Positions 1 to 5,601 of a stretch of DNA of 9,574 bases are shown here, one piece after another. A model generated the notes under the pieces. That model was not told the origin of the DNA. It made no database searches and saw only the letters and a program-made list of their open reading frames with translations. The translations under genes were made by a program, and so were the position numbers. Origin of the DNA: Myxococcota bacterium (GTDB lineage Bacteria > Myxococcota_A > Polyangia > HGW-17). Each line of letters opens with the position of its first letter. Position 1 is the stretch's first letter. The stretch lies in NCBI GenBank assembly GCA_018821745.1, contig JAHJLU010000182.1:1-9574 (forward strand), given 5' to 3'.

Positions 1-77
1 ATATAAACAATATAAATAACGTCAATAACACAAATAATATTAATAACACCAATAATGTGAACAATACCAACAATGTG
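1..77 (+). repeat. In-frame Asn-Asn-X tripeptide repeat (9-bp period)
   Basis: Codons from position 6 read N-N-I, N-N-V, N-N-T, N-N-I, N-N-T, N-N-V, N-N-T, N-N-V, with X always Thr, Val or Ile. The period is 9 bases at the DNA level, but AAC/AAT and the third-residue codons vary, so it is conserved more at the protein than the DNA level. The stretch is AT-rich, unlike the rest of the gene, and continues past the left edge. It lies directly before the FMN_bind domain and stays in its frame, so it is probably a low-complexity spacer or a small repeat domain of that protein. Confidence 0.8.
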
Positions 78-548
78 GTGACAACTCCCGCCAATCGGAA
101 CAAGACACCGGAGGACGCCATGCAGAAGATCTTCCCCGGCTATACCCACACGTTGGAACAGATTGGTGGCAATGACATCTATGTGGCCAGGGACTCCAAC
201 GACCAGATTATGGGTGTGGGTATTGTGGCGGACCACTATGGGTTTAACAGCAGTATCCAGACCATGACCTGTATCGACAGCACGGGGAACACCCTGGGAC
301 TGGAGACCATCACCCAGTATGAGTCCTGGTGGGATATGATCGGTGAGTCCTTTTTCCTGCAGTTTGACGGCATTCTTTTTGACGATGTCACGTTGCTCCC
401 CGAATACGATGAGGGGTGTACCCCTCAATGTACTGCGCTTTACAGTGCGGTGGGCGATGTTGATGCCGTCTCCGGTGCCACCTGGTCCTCCGATGCGGTC
501 ATTAAAAATGTCATGGACACCTACCTCATTTACGACACCCTTCCCTGA
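3..548 (+). CDS. FMN-binding (FMN_bind / RnfG-NqrC-like) domain protein, 5' truncated
   Basis: The frame is open to the left edge, so the true start lies outside the window; 181 codons are visible before the TGA at 546-548. The first 26 or so residues are an Asn-Asn-X repeat. After it comes a domain of about 140 residues that matches the FMN_bind fold seen in RnfG and NqrC. The key signature is DAVSGATWSS near the C-terminus (about nt 460-492), the motif in which ApbE transferase links FMN through a phosphoester to the Thr of SGAT. Upstream, VARDSNDQIMGVGIVADHYG looks like the usual strand and loop of the family. The expected role is covalent flavin-mediated electron transfer outside the cytoplasmic membrane, but the signal or anchor region is not in the window. 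The segment CTPQC contains two Cys of unknown role. No redox partner gene is visible. The domain call is firm, the physiological role is not. Confidence 0.8.
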   Translation: MNNINNVNNTNNINNTNNVNNTNNVVTTPANRNKTPEDAMQKIFPGYTHTLEQIGGNDIYVARDSNDQIMGVGIVADHYGFNSSIQTMTCIDSTGNTLGLETITQYESWWDMIGESFFLQFDGILFDDVTLLPEYDEGCTPQCTALYSAVGDVDAVSGATWSSDAVIKNVMDTYLIYDTLP

Positions 549-554
549 GACATG

Positions 555-603
555 CACAGGCGAGGCCAGTTGAGGAGATCTCCTCCTGTGAGTGGGGGTT
601 TTT
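555..603 (+). terminator. Possible Rho-independent terminator after the FMN_bind gene
   Basis: CACAGG (555-560) pairs with CCTGTG (585-590), and AGG (563-565) can extend the stem against CCT (582-584) across a 2-nt bulge. An alternative fold is the perfect 14-bp palindrome GAGGAGATCTCCTC (572-585). A run of G followed by five T (599-603) lies 8 bases downstream of the stem. The T-tract is short and separated from the stem, so this is only a plausible terminator. Confidence 0.4.
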
Positions 604-968
604 CAACACCGGCCAAATAAGTGAATTCCTCTCTTTTTTACAAAACATTATAATGATTGACATATTGCTAAATTTAAGGGAGCCGTGGGGGGGGCGAGTT
701 TCCATCGCCCACTTTCACACCGTATATTTTTTTCACACAGGCCTCGGAGGGTCCCTTCATGGGAGAGGCTGACCATCACCGGGGAAAAAATAAGGGGGTT
801 ACTAATAAATAGTGTTGTATTCTCGTCGGTTACCATCGTTTTTTCCCAAAGGAGAGATTGTTTTGAGCCGGGAAAACCTGCTGGATCCCGGAAAAAGTGC
901 CGGAACAGGTCTTGACAGGGGTTGATCTTCTGGGTGATTTCCTGTAAATATGCGCTGCGTTACCGTGT

Positions 969-1104
969 ATGCAAAAATGTAGTCCATTTTTTTGCATTGA
1001 AAAACATAATATGTTCTTGTGCTTACTGGGCTGAGTCGTACATGCCCACTATTTAGGCATGTCTTTTGCTCAATGAATTGCCCCATGCCGGGGCTGATCC
1101 CGGC
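969..1104 (+). promoter_or_regulatory. Leader with three successive hairpins before the CBS-cupin gene
   Basis: Hairpin 1: ATGCAAAAA (969-977) with TTTTTGCAT (989-997). Hairpin 2: ACATGCC (1040-1046) with GGCATGT (1056-1062), a perfect 7-bp stem with a 9-nt loop. Hairpin 3: GCCGGG (1087-1092) with CCCGGC (1099-1104), loop of 6, ending one base before the ribosome-binding site GGGAGAG (1105-1111). Hairpin 3 is GC-rich and close enough to affect ribosome loading. TAATAT (1007-1012) could be a -10 element, which would put hairpins 2 and 3 in the transcribed leader, but its -35 is poor. I do not recognise a known riboswitch class. Confidence 0.4.
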
Positions 1105-1114
1105 GGGAGAGAAC

Positions 1115-1927
1115 ATGGTACCTATTAACAGCCTCGCACCACAGACCAGAGAAAATCGGGCTCCCCAGCGGAACCCATCTGTTAGTGCGTACTGTGCCTC
1201 CACCACCCTCTCTCCCCTCGATGCCCTCAAGCGTTTCGATAAAAATCCCCACGATTTTCTGCTTCTGCTGGATTCCCTCGGGCTCTTGATCGGGACGATT
1301 ACCCACAAGGATATCCAGCGCGCTCTCATCGATCATCAGTCCTTCGACTTCCAGCTTGATGAGATCGCCAGGCGCCCCATTGTGGTGCTCTCCCCCTTCG
1401 ACAGTTTTGCCACGGTTATCGACCTCTTCCAGAACAGTGACGTCTCCTTTATCCCCATCGTGACCCACGACGGCTATCTGCTCAACTGCATCATGAGGGA
1501 TCAGTTTCACACCCTGGTTTTAGAGGAGATTACCTACCACTTCAGCCTAGATTTTTTTGCCCTCGACAAGAAAAAGCGGCAGTTTAATCTGGCACAGCGT
1601 CCCTGGGGTTTTTATAAATCCCTGTTTATTTCGGAGTTTACCCAGACCAAGGTTATCACTGTCTTCCCCGGTGAGCAGCTCTCTTTGCAAAAGCACCACA
1701 AGCGCGAGGAGCACTGGACCGTGGCCAAGGGTGAGGGCCTCATGGTTCTTGGAGAGACCTCCTTTGCCGTGAAAAAAGGGGATAACATTACCATCCCCAA
1801 GGGTGAAGTCCACCGCATTAAAAACACCCACAGTTCCAAAAATCTTGTCTTCATCGAGGTTCAGTTGGGTGATTACTTTGGAGAGGACGACATCGTCCGC
1901 CTCGAAGATACCTACGGCCGGGTCTGA
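1115..1927 (+). CDS. Tandem CBS domain protein fused to a type II phosphomannose-isomerase-like cupin
   Basis: The protein has 270 residues from ATG 1115, chosen because GGGAGAG lies at 1105-1111 and the CBS fold begins soon after; in-frame GTG 1019, ATG 1073 and ATG 1085 would add an unlikely Cys/Pro-rich extension. Residues about 22-135 form two CBS repeats (LLIGTITHKDIQRAL is a typical CBS end). Residues about 161-269 match the C-terminal cupin of ManC-type mannose-6-phosphate isomerases: QRPWGFYKSL, then PGEQLSLQKHHKREEHW with probable metal ligands H194/H195, E199 and H200, then PKGEVH with H233, and EVQLGDYFGEDDIVRLEDTYGR. The guanylyltransferase domain normally found with this cupin in bifunctional ManC is absent. 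A role in sugar-phosphate isomerisation for a surface glycan or nucleotide sugar is likely, with the CBS pair as a possible adenine-nucleotide sensor. The gene converges with the kinase gene, 31 bp apart. Confidence 0.82.
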   Translation: MVPINSLAPQTRENRAPQRNPSVSAYCASTTLSPLDALKRFDKNPHDFLLLLDSLGLLIGTITHKDIQRALIDHQSFDFQLDEIARRPIVVLSPFDSFATVIDLFQNSDVSFIPIVTHDGYLLNCIMRDQFHTLVLEEITYHFSLDFFALDKKKRQFNLAQRPWGFYKSLFISEFTQTKVITVFPGEQLSLQKHHKREEHWTVAKGEGLMVLGETSFAVKKGDNITIPKGEVHRIKNTHSSKNLVFIEVQLGDYFGEDDIVRLEDTYGRV

Positions 1928-1958
1928 ATCCCCCGCTGATTTTCCATTGTCCAGGTTA

Positions 1959-2843
1959 TCAGGAGGAACAGAGCGCTTCGAAACGTCTGTAAGTTTCGCC
2001 TATTCTCCCCAGGGAGCGGGACCCCTGATCTTCAACCACCACAGAAGCAGCGGCGGATCCCAGGAGTGCGGCGTGTCGCGCTGAGAGTCCGGCGGCGAGT
2101 CCCAGGGAGGTGGCCATGGCAAAGGTGTCGCCGGCCCCGGTGGGGTCAACAGTGGTGGTGGGAAAAATGCCTGTGTTTTCAACTTTTTCTGCCGAGTAAA
2201 CGGTGCAGCCTCGCTCTCCGGCGGTCACAAAGATGAGGGGCACCAGGTCCCTCAGTCGCAGGAAAAGTTGGGGGCTCCCGAAAAGATCCAGATCTTCCTC
2301 GGAGAAGAAGAGGGCGTCAACCCCCTGAAACAATTGGTCGGGGATAATTCTGTCGTCTTTGACCACCACCCGGCGGCCCCTGTGGCCCGATTCCCCTTTT
2401 TTTAAAAACCCCTGGAGAGAGAGGGTTGTATAGGCAGCCTGCACCACCTGCTGCCAGGGATCCGAGGGATCAATCTCTCCCATGACGGGGGCCAAAAAAA
2501 GCAGATCCGGGTTGCACAGATTTTTTGGGAGATCCCCGGTAGTAATGTCCCGGGCCTGGGTCTCCACGTGCTGGACACGAAGCCCTCCCTCGGGATAGGA
2601 GTTGGTGAAAACTGTTGTGCTGCCACCGGTTAGCATATGAAGGGTGAGCCCCGCAAGATCCTCTGCGCAGAGAAAATCATCCCCTACGGCGGTGAGCAGA
2701 TCGGACCGCGCCCCAAGACCCAAGGCACATCGGGCGCCAAAAAATGCGCACCCTCCGGGGACAATCGCTTCACAGTACCGATCGTGGGTGACCTGCCCCA
2801 CGCTCAGGCTTCGCAAAGAGGCGATGCGTTGCTGCAGATTCAT
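1959..2843 (-). CDS. PfkB-family carbohydrate kinase, myo-inositol-kinase-like
   Basis: The protein has 294 residues. The frame stays open upstream to 3119, but the start is ATG 2843: it overlaps the SDR stop as ATGA, has GGGGGAG (2858-2852) 8 bases upstream, and residue 14 on gives the first PfkB strand. Visible motifs are SVGQVTHD (14-21), PGG (29-31) with the glycine-rich sugar-binding region, TAVGDD (51-56), TAGERG (207-212) and VDPTGAGDT (232-240), the PfkB signature with D239 as the probable catalytic base. The GxxxHD start and the VDPTGAGD...AALLG region resemble plant and archaeal myo-inositol 3-kinases as I remember them. It probably phosphorylates a hydroxyl of a sugar or cyclitol with ATP in the cytoplasm. 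It is the last gene of the three-gene operon and is probably translationally coupled to the SDR. Family is secure, substrate is inferred. Confidence 0.85.
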   Translation of the reverse strand: MNLQQRIASLRSLSVGQVTHDRYCEAIVPGGCAFFGARCALGLGARSDLLTAVGDDFLCAEDLAGLTLHMLTGGSTTVFTNSYPEGGLRVQHVETQARDITTGDLPKNLCNPDLLFLAPVMGEIDPSDPWQQVVQAAYTTLSLQGFLKKGESGHRGRRVVVKDDRIIPDQLFQGVDALFFSEEDLDLFGSPQLFLRLRDLVPLIFVTAGERGCTVYSAEKVENTGIFPTTTVDPTGAGDTFAMATSLGLAAGLSARHAALLGSAAASVVVEDQGSRSLGRIGETYRRFEALCSS

Positions 2844-3589
2844 GCGAAGAACTCCCCCGCAGAAATATTGTACGCCTGACCCGTAATGGCGCCTGCCTCG
2901 GGAGATGAAAGAAAAACAATAAGATGGGCAACTTCTTTGGCCGTGACGAAGCGCTTGAGGGTGATGGCTTCCTCTGCGGCCTGCCGCTCCTGCTCCGGTG
3001 TGGTTCCATTCACCGTGGCGGTGTGGACAAGATCCGCCCGGGCCATTTTGGTGTCTACCCAGCCGGGACACACGGCGTTTACGGTAATCTGCCTGGGGGC
3101 CAGCTCCTTGGCGAAACACTTGGTCAGGCCGAGCACCGCATGTTTGGAGGCGGTGTAGGCGCCGTATCCGTGTCGACCCAGTTTGCCCAGGCCCGAGGAG
3201 ACAATCACCGCCCTGCCGTTGGGAGTGATTTTATCGTGGAGCGCCCGGAAGAGATACCAGACGCCGTCAACATTGGTGGCCATGGTCCTCCGGTATACAT
3301 CATCGGCGCCTGCTTCATCCAGGCGCCCCTGGGCGCAGACCCCCGCGGAAGCAATAATGATATCAACTGATTCTATGTTCTTGAGGGCCTCCTTGAGGGC
3401 CTCGGGGCTGGAGACATCCACTGCCAGGGGAATGATGGTTCCCGGGCCTGATCCCAGGGCCACGGTCTCATTCAGTTGGCCCTTGTTTCGTCCCAGCGCA
3501 ATGACTTCATACCCTTTTTCGTCAAGAAGGAGGGCACACTCTCTCCCGATGCCGCTGGAGGCTCCTGTGATTATCGCTCGTTTCGCCAT
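2840..3589 (-). CDS. Short-chain dehydrogenase/reductase (classical SDR)
   Basis: The protein has 249 residues, the normal length for a classical SDR. It has the NAD(P)-binding TGASSGIG (8-15), D58 in AVDVS after the third strand, a modified NNAG motif reading ASAG (80-83), N106 in the ATNVDG helix, the catalytic S132 and YTASK (Y145, K149), and CPGWVDTKM (174-182) after the active site. The ATG at 3589 has AAGGAG (3601-3596) 6 bases upstream, overlapping the end of the preceding gene, which stops at 3593. The family includes 3-oxoacyl-ACP reductases and many sugar or cyclitol dehydrogenases, and sequence alone does not separate them. Position directly after a cyclase that should yield a cyclic ketone favours a keto-cyclitol reductase, which is inference. 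The missing Asn in NNAG is a common natural variation and does not argue for loss of activity. Confidence 0.87.
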   Translation of the reverse strand: MAKRAIITGASSGIGRECALLLDEKGYEVIALGRNKGQLNETVALGSGPGTIIPLAVDVSSPEALKEALKNIESVDIIIASAGVCAQGRLDEAGADDVYRRTMATNVDGVWYLFRALHDKITPNGRAVIVSSGLGKLGRHGYGAYTASKHAVLGLTKCFAKELAPRQITVNAVCPGWVDTKMARADLVHTATVNGTTPEQERQAAEEAITLKRFVTAKEVAHLIVFLSSPEAGAITGQAYNISAGEFFA

Positions 3590-3592
3590 AGA

Positions 3593-5458
3593 TCACTCCT
3601 TGCTTTGATTAAAGGCCTCCACCAGGACCTCCTGGGGAACGGGAATGGCATAATCACCATGCACCTGCCACATGTTTCCCACACTCGAGAGCAGCGCCAT
3701 GCGTGTACCCTCGGTGAGATAGCGTTTGTTGTATTTCAGGGTCTTGAGCATGTCCGAAGAGGATATGTCCCGGGGAACCTTCACGGGGAGCCCGAACTTG
3801 GTGAGGAGCTCCTCATGGAGATCCACCAGGCTCTGGTCACAGCCTCCCATGATCCTTGCGACCCTGGCAGCGACCATCATGCCGATGGCGACGGACTCTC
3901 CGTGGTAGAGGGTGTATCCGCTCAGGTGTTCCACGGGGTGGCCCACGGTGTGACCATACTGGAGCACCATCCCCGCGGAGAGTTCCTTGGGATCGTCTTT
4001 TGAGAGGGCACATTTGAGGCGCACGTTACGCCGGATGACCGCCTCAAGGAGATCGAGATCACGAACAAAGTCACCACGATAGTTCAGCAGGAGATCCACA
4101 TAGGATTGTTCCTGACCAAGGGCGTGCTTGATGACCTCGGCCATCCCGTCGTGGATCAACCGGGTGTCCAGGGTGAGGAGGGTCTCCACATCCACCACAA
4201 CCATGCGAGGGCTGAAATAGGACCCCACCATATTCTTGCCCATGTGTCCGTTGATGGCCTGTTTGTGGCTGATGGCCGCATCGGACTGGGCCATGAGGGA
4301 AGTGGGCAGGTGGACCAGATCAAGTCCACGGTAGATGGTGGAGGCGATGAACCCGCAGACGTTACAGACAACCCCGCCACCAATGGATATGAACACAGAG
4401 CGCTCATCCACCCCCAGTGACAGTACTTTTTGTGTCATATCAACATAGTTGGCCAGACTTTTTGACTCTTCCCCGTCGGCCATTATGAGGAGGTGGCTGC
4501 GGTATCCCTGTTCTCGAAGGGATTGCTCGAAGGGGATCCCGTAGAGGGGACCCACGGTGTTGTCGGTGAAAACAAAGATGGGTGAGGAGGCCGCGTCGGG
4601 AGGGATGACACTCATGGACTCGGGATTTTTAAAGAGCCCGCGTCCCACCAGCATGGTCGTGGTAACCGGCTTTCCGGCGATAAAATCAAAGGACTCAAAG
4701 TTTTCATTGTGTTTGGGCAGGGGTTTGACAAACCGGGTTCGAAAGCTCTTTCGATAGGCCATCTCTGCTGCGACGAGATCCAGGGGAGTGTCCACATCAT
4801 ACCAGACGCCCGATTCCATGGGGACGGCGGTGAGAAGATTCTGGGAGGCGATCCCCGAGAGCCCCGCGGAGAGGGTCCGTGAGGAGCCCTGGGAGATGCT
4901 GTGCTCAAGGTGGGACAACAGCGCCCCGGGGGCTGCCGCAAAAAGACCGGCGTCGATCCCGTTGAAATCCTTTAATACATCAGAAATTGCAATGATTTTC
5001 GAGTCGACGCATTGGACCTTGACCGCCGAGTCGATGTTGATCTCGGGATTCTCACGGGTATCCACCAGAAGATGGACCTCCCCCTCCCCTGGGTGGCGTG
5101 AGACCATAAGCTGGATGTGGCTGTCGTCGAAGTAGTGGTCCCCCATCGAGAGAATAAAAGGTTCCGTGAAAAGGCCCCTGGCCGCCAGGGCACTCCGTGA
5201 GATTCCCTCGCTCCAGTTTTCACACTCCACAAACCGAATATCAAGGCGGGTGACATAGTGGGAGCTCACAGCCTTGATAATTTTTTCCTTCTCGTACCCG
5301 ACCACAATATAAATGGTGGTGATACCAGCCGCCGCCAGTTGATCAATGAGCCTGAAAATCAGGGGATTTTCCCCAACTTTAACAAGGGGTTTCAATGTGT
5401 TGGGACGGTCGAGCCGTTTCCCGGCGCCCGCCGCCAGGATAAGCGCTTTGGTGATCAT
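3593..5458 (-). CDS. Bifunctional fusion: sugar/inositol-phosphate cytidylyltransferase-like + 2-deoxy-scyllo-inosose-synthase-like cyclase
   Basis: The protein has 621 residues from ATG 5458. The frame opens at 5509, but the 17 extra residues have no ribosome-binding site and the nucleotidyltransferase strand begins at MITKALILAAG. Residues 1-240 form an NTP-transferase domain: LAAGAGKRL (8-16), KPLVKVG (23-29), MGDHYFDD (105-112), FNGIDAGLF (165-173) and WYDVDTPLD (219-227). This pattern resembles inositol-1-phosphate cytidylyltransferases. After a linker (about 241-292), residues 293-615 form a dehydroquinate-synthase-type domain: GEESKSL (329-335), GGGVVCNVCGF (360-370), HLPTSLMAQSD (383-393), HKQAIN (398-403), MAEVIK (439-444), YGHTVGH (501-507) and YHGES (518-522). 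Probable Zn ligands are E441, H503 and H519. N366, KQAIN and G496 instead of the AroB carboxylate-binding Arg point away from AroB toward deoxy-inosose-synthase-like chemistry. First gene of the operon. Both domains look intact. Confidence 0.85.
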   Translation of the reverse strand: MITKALILAAGAGKRLDRPNTLKPLVKVGENPLIFRLIDQLAAAGITTIYIVVGYEKEKIIKAVSSHYVTRLDIRFVECENWSEGISRSALAARGLFTEPFILSMGDHYFDDSHIQLMVSRHPGEGEVHLLVDTRENPEINIDSAVKVQCVDSKIIAISDVLKDFNGIDAGLFAAAPGALLSHLEHSISQGSSRTLSAGLSGIASQNLLTAVPMESGVWYDVDTPLDLVAAEMAYRKSFRTRFVKPLPKHNENFESFDFIAGKPVTTTMLVGRGLFKNPESMSVIPPDAASSPIFVFTDNTVGPLYGIPFEQSLREQGYRSHLLIMADGEESKSLANYVDMTQKVLSLGVDERSVFISIGGGVVCNVCGFIASTIYRGLDLVHLPTSLMAQSDAAISHKQAINGHMGKNMVGSYFSPRMVVVDVETLLTLDTRLIHDGMAEVIKHALGQEQSYVDLLLNYRGDFVRDLDLLEAVIRRNVRLKCALSKDDPKELSAGMVLQYGHTVGHPVEHLSGYTLYHGESVAIGMMVAARVARIMGGCDQSLVDLHEELLTKFGLPVKVPRDISSSDMLKTLKYNKRYLTEGTRMALLSSVGNMWQVHGDYAIPVPQEVLVEAFNQSKE

Positions 5459-5465
5459 GATAGTA

Positions 5466-5469
5466 CCTC
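5466..5469 (-). promoter_or_regulatory. Ribosome-binding site that decides the start of the fusion gene
   Basis: GAGG on the minus strand lies 7 bases before ATG 5458. The alternative in-frame ATG at 5509 is preceded only by AT-rich sequence (the inverted-repeat region) with no purine-rich site. Confidence 0.65.
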
Positions 5470-5518
5470 GCTGGGGAGTCGCCAGGTGGCCCCCATCATT
5501 GAGTAACATGATAAGAAA

Positions 5519-5570
5519 TAATTGAAATTATCTTTTTGACAGGACATATTATTATTTATTATTTCAATTA
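5519..5570. repeat. 10-bp perfect inverted repeat in the divergent control region
   Basis: TAATTGAAAT (5519-5528) and ATTTCAATTA (5561-5570) are exact reverse complements separated by 32 bp. The block sits between the two divergent transcription units and is the most AT-rich part of the intergenic region. The right arm overlaps the candidate -10 of the NRPS promoter and the left arm lies upstream of its -35. A dimeric regulator bound to both arms would have its half-sites about four helical turns apart. It could be an operator or simply two symmetric promoter-like sequences. Confidence 0.55.
5536..5564 (+). promoter_or_regulatory. Candidate sigma-70-type promoter for the NRPS gene
   Basis: TTGACA at 5536-5541 is a perfect -35 hexamer. 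The -10 is either TATTAT at 5557-5562 (15-bp spacer) or TTATTT at 5559-5564 (17-bp spacer), both imperfect. Transcription would start near 5570, giving a leader of about 140 nt before ATG 5713. The promoter for the minus-strand operon must lie in the same region, but I cannot place it convincingly. Confidence 0.4.
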
Positions 5571-5601
5571 CATGGATGAATGATGATGGAATGTGTCAGC
5601 G

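Larger units (their letters stand above)
549..1114. other. 566-bp intergenic stretch without a convincing gene
   Basis: Between the FMN_bind gene and the CBS-cupin gene I find no ORF with a recognisable product. It holds the possible terminator at 555-603, a TATAAT at 649-654 without a good -35, an 8-G run at 687-694 leading into a small hairpin (GGGCGA 692-697 / TCGCCC 705-710), a strong Shine-Dalgarno (AAAGGAGA, 848-855) ahead of a 20-codon mini-ORF starting at TTG 863, and three hairpins between 969 and 1104. Open frames on the minus strand here (for example 802-1329) run antisense into the next gene and look like shadows. Confidence 0.55.

Noticed and set aside
657..685. TTGACA as a -35 element for a plus-strand promoter
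   Set aside because: No acceptable -10 lies 15-19 bases downstream; the region there is GC-rich.
868..891. CCGGG / CCCGG hairpin followed by A5
   Set aside because: Only a 5-bp stem with a 14-nt loop and no T-tract in the plus direction; it falls inside the mini-ORF region and is likely by chance.
802..1329. 175-residue open frame on the minus strand
   Set aside because: It runs antisense through the leader and first half of the CBS-cupin gene, shows no recognisable domain, and the plus-strand protein has clear family motifs.
1928..1958. Bidirectional terminator between the convergent CBS-cupin and kinase genes
   Set aside because: The 31-bp gap shows no stem of useful length and no T-tract on either strand, although a terminator would be expected at a convergent junction.
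2844..3119. 92-codon N-terminal extension of the kinase frame
   Set aside because: It lies entirely within the SDR coding sequence, is Arg/His/Gly-rich without domain character, and ATG 2843 has a good ribosome-binding site and PfkB-like N-terminus.
2637..4420. Several plus-strand open frames opposite the kinase, SDR and fusion genes
   Set aside because: They mirror GC-rich codon usage of the minus-strand genes, lack family motifs, and the minus-strand proteins are clearly real.
3593..4585. Housekeeping AroB (3-dehydroquinate synthase)
   Set aside because: The fusion to a nucleotidyltransferase, the loss of the carboxylate-binding Arg, the KQAIN motif and the absence of shikimate-pathway neighbours argue against a plain AroB, though only a tree or assay would settle it.
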